From NCBI RefSeq assembly GCF_001315015.1, contig NZ_CP012914.1, positions 2,662,501 through 2,726,500 of the forward strand: DNA of 64,000 bases, in the 5' to 3' direction. Source of the stretch: Azospirillum brasilense. Its GTDB lineage: Bacteria; Pseudomonadota; Alphaproteobacteria; Azospirillales; Azospirillaceae. This document shows positions 62,428 through 64,000 of this stretch, in pieces (positions within the stretch are counted from its first letter, which is position 1; every line of letters begins with the position of its first letter). The notes under the pieces were generated by a model. That model did not search any database and was not told where the DNA came from. It saw nothing but the letters and a program-made list of their open reading frames with translations. The position numbers and the translations under genes are program-made.

Positions 62428-64000
62428 TCAGTCGCCGACCGCCACCCCCTCGCGCCGGGTGTCGGCGCCGCCGGACAGCCCCTGACCGGTCACCACGATC
62501 GCCTGGGTGCCGGAGGTCAGCTCCATCGCCTTGACCGTGTGCCCCCGCGCCTCCAGCGCCGCGATCCAGCCCTCCGCCTCGGTGCCCTGCTCCAGCTCCG
62601 TCGGGCCGTTGCGGCTGCCGAAGTTAGGGGCATCCACCGCCGCCTGCGGGTCGAGGTCCCAGTCGAGCAAGGCGACCAGCGTCTTGCCCACGTAGTTGAT
62701 GATGTTGCTGCCGCCCGGCGACCCCACCGAGGCCACCAGGGCGCCGTCGCGGAAGACCAGCGTCGGCGCCATCGAGCTGCGCGGGCGCTTGCCCGGCTCC
62801 ACCCGGTTGGCGACCGGCTTGCCGTCCTCCGTCGGGGTGAAGGCGAAGTCGGTCAGCTCGTTGTTCAGCAGGAATCCGCGCACCATCAGGCGGGAGCCGA
62901 AGCCGTCCTCGATGGTGGTGGTCATGGCGACGGCGTTGCCCGCCCCGTCCACCACGGAGATGTGGCTGGTGCCATGCTCCTCGGCCTCGGCGAAGCCCCA
63001 GGCGCGGCCTTCCCGGAAGGGCGGCTCGCCCGGCTGCGCCTTGCCCATCGACCGCTCGCCGACCAGGGCGGCGCGGCTCGCCAGATAGCCGCGGTCAAGC
63101 AGCCCCTTCACCGGCACCGACACGAAGTCCGGGTCGGCCAGATAGAGCCCGCGGTCGGCGAAGGCGAGTCGCCCGACCTCCGACAGCCAGTGCGCCGCCA
63201 GCGCCGGATCGCCTCGGGTGGCGGCCATGTCGCGCCCTTCCAGGACGGCCAGCATCTGCAGCACCGCGACCCCGCCGGAGCTGGGCGGCCCCATGCCGCA
63301 CAGGGTGTAGGCGCGGTAGGGGCCGCAGACCGGCTCCCGTTCCTTCACCCGGTAGGCCTTCAGGTCGGCCTCGGTCATGTCGCCGGGGTTGGTGGGGTGG
63401 CCGGTCACCGCCCTGACGAGGTCGGCGGCGATCGGTCCCTCGTAGAAGGCGGCGGAGCCCTTCTCGGCGATGGCGCGCAGCGTCGCCGCGAACTCCGGAT
63501 TCCTCAGCACATGGCCGACCGGCCAGGGCGTGCCGTCCGGCTGGTAGAAATAGGCGCGGGCCGCGGGGTTGGCCGGCAGGTGCTTTTCCATCGCCAGCTG
63601 TCCGTTCAGCCGCGGGCTGACCGTGAAGCCGTCCTCGGCCAGCGTGATGGCGCGCTCGAACAGGCGGGGCCAGGGGAGCTTGCCGTGGGTGCGGTGGGCG
63701 TGCTCCAGCAGCATCACCGTGCCCGGCACCCCAACCGACCGGCCGCCGACCACCGCGTCGTAGAAGGGCATCGGCTTGCCGTCCGCCCCCAGGAAACGCT
63801 CCGGAGTCGCTGCGGCCGGCGCCATCTCGCGCCCGTCGAGGGAGGTCACCGCCTTCGTTGCGGCATCGTAATGGACCAGGAAGGCGCCGCCCCCGACGCC
63901 GGAGCTTTGCGGTTCCACCAGATTGAGGACGAGTTGCACGGCGATCGCCGCGTCCACGGCGCTGCCCCCGGCGCGCAGGATCTCCCGCCCGGCCTCCGCC
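62428..64000 (-). CDS. Gamma-glutamyltransferase, N-terminally cut by the window end
   Basis: An N-terminal nucleophile hydrolase that transfers or hydrolyses gamma-glutamyl groups, usually periplasmic and self-cleaving. About 524 codons are visible, and the frame runs off at 64000, so the signal peptide is missing. Landmarks: GGAFLVHYDAATKAVTSLDGRE, PPSSGGVAVLQML, the autocleavage and nucleophile Thr in EEHGTSHISVVDGAGN, LNNELTDFAFTP, and SPGGSNIINYV. A VDAAIAVQ start fits the family about 40 residues from the mature N-terminus. Expected role: glutathione and gamma-glutamyl peptide breakdown. Confidence 0.95.
   Translation of the reverse strand, partial: AEAGREILRAGGSAVDAAIAVQLVLNLVEPQSSGVGGGAFLVHYDAATKAVTSLDGREMAPAAATPERFLGADGKPMPFYDAVVGGRSVGVPGTVMLLEHAHRTHGKLPWPRLFERAITLAEDGFTVSPRLNGQLAMEKHLPANPAARAYFYQPDGTPWPVGHVLRNPEFAATLRAIAEKGSAAFYEGPIAADLVRAVTGHPTNPGDMTEADLKAYRVKEREPVCGPYRAYTLCGMGPPSSGGVAVLQMLAVLEGRDMAATRGDPALAAHWLSEVGRLAFADRGLYLADPDFVSVPVKGLLDRGYLASRAALVGERSMGKAQPGEPPFREGRAWGFAEAEEHGTSHISVVDGAGNAVAMTTTIEDGFGSRLMVRGFLLNNELTDFAFTPTEDGKPVANRVEPGKRPRSSMAPTLVFRDGALVASVGSPGGSNIINYVGKTLVALLDWDLDPQAAVDAPNFGSRNGPTELEQGTEAEGWIAALEARGHTVKAMELTSGTQAIVVTGQGLSGGADTRREGVAVGD

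Overview
The window is about 64 kb of very GC-rich chromosomal DNA. Gene order and protein families point to an alphaproteobacterium of the Rhodospirillales, most likely Azospirillum or a close relative. This is inferred from conserved blocks (rpmH-rnpA-yidD-yidC-engB-argB; accA/xerD/aroK/aroB/bolA/dnaJ/cobS/cobT; aroA-cmk-rpsA-ihfB-lapA-pyrF-trpF), not from a database search. No rRNA, tRNA or CRISPR array was seen.

Layout. 1-19.6 kb is a surface polysaccharide locus. It holds a chain-length/BY-kinase protein (cut by the window start), a flippase, a nucleotide-sugar dehydrogenase, an epimerase, GDP-fucose synthase, five glycosyltransferases, a Wzy-like polymerase, an AlgJ/AlgX-like protein that appears to lack its catalytic residues, a secreted beta-helix protein, a Coq7-like di-iron protein and an asparagine-synthase-like protein. 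19.7-25.9 kb is the rpmH to argB housekeeping block, with a CPA2 antiporter and a small gene inserted. 25.9-31.9 kb holds CorA, MAPEG, accA, a DMT exporter, malate synthase and small membrane proteins. 32.0-33.15 kb is an AT-rich island with two unknown genes, lodged exactly at the 3' end of xerD. 33.1-45.1 kb carries xerD, aroK (natural His-rich tail), aroB, CBS, DUF2889, RHH, bolA, a J-domain protein, cobS and cobT. A GxxExxY-family gene bounded by inverted repeat pairs sits between cobS and cobT. 45.2-50.5 kb holds a split iron ABC transporter (binding protein and fused permease, no ATPase in view), each half with a Fur-like box, plus pirin and upp. 50.6-57.0 kb holds a DgcZ-like zinc-sensing diguanylate cyclase, trpF, pyrF, stress-type small genes, an amino-acid oxidase/cyclodeaminase pair, lapA and ihfB. 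57.3-64 kb holds a DUF2189 protein, rpsA, cmk, aroA and a gamma-glutamyltransferase cut by the window end.

The most interesting structure is a repeat-bounded unit. The GxxExxY gene at 42753-43133 is enclosed by two tandem copies of a 16-18 bp sequence (core CACGGATTTCACGGAT) on the left and two inverted copies on the right. A second 113-bp unit at 62257-62369 has the same four-repeat architecture with perfect 20-bp inverted ends but no gene. The pair looks like an autonomous and a non-autonomous form of an undescribed mobile or repeat-maintained element. Second is the AT-rich two-gene cassette behind xerD. A separate family of GC-rich palindromic repeats (four copies) occupies gene 3' ends and in one case supplies the C-terminus and stop codon of a glycosyltransferase.
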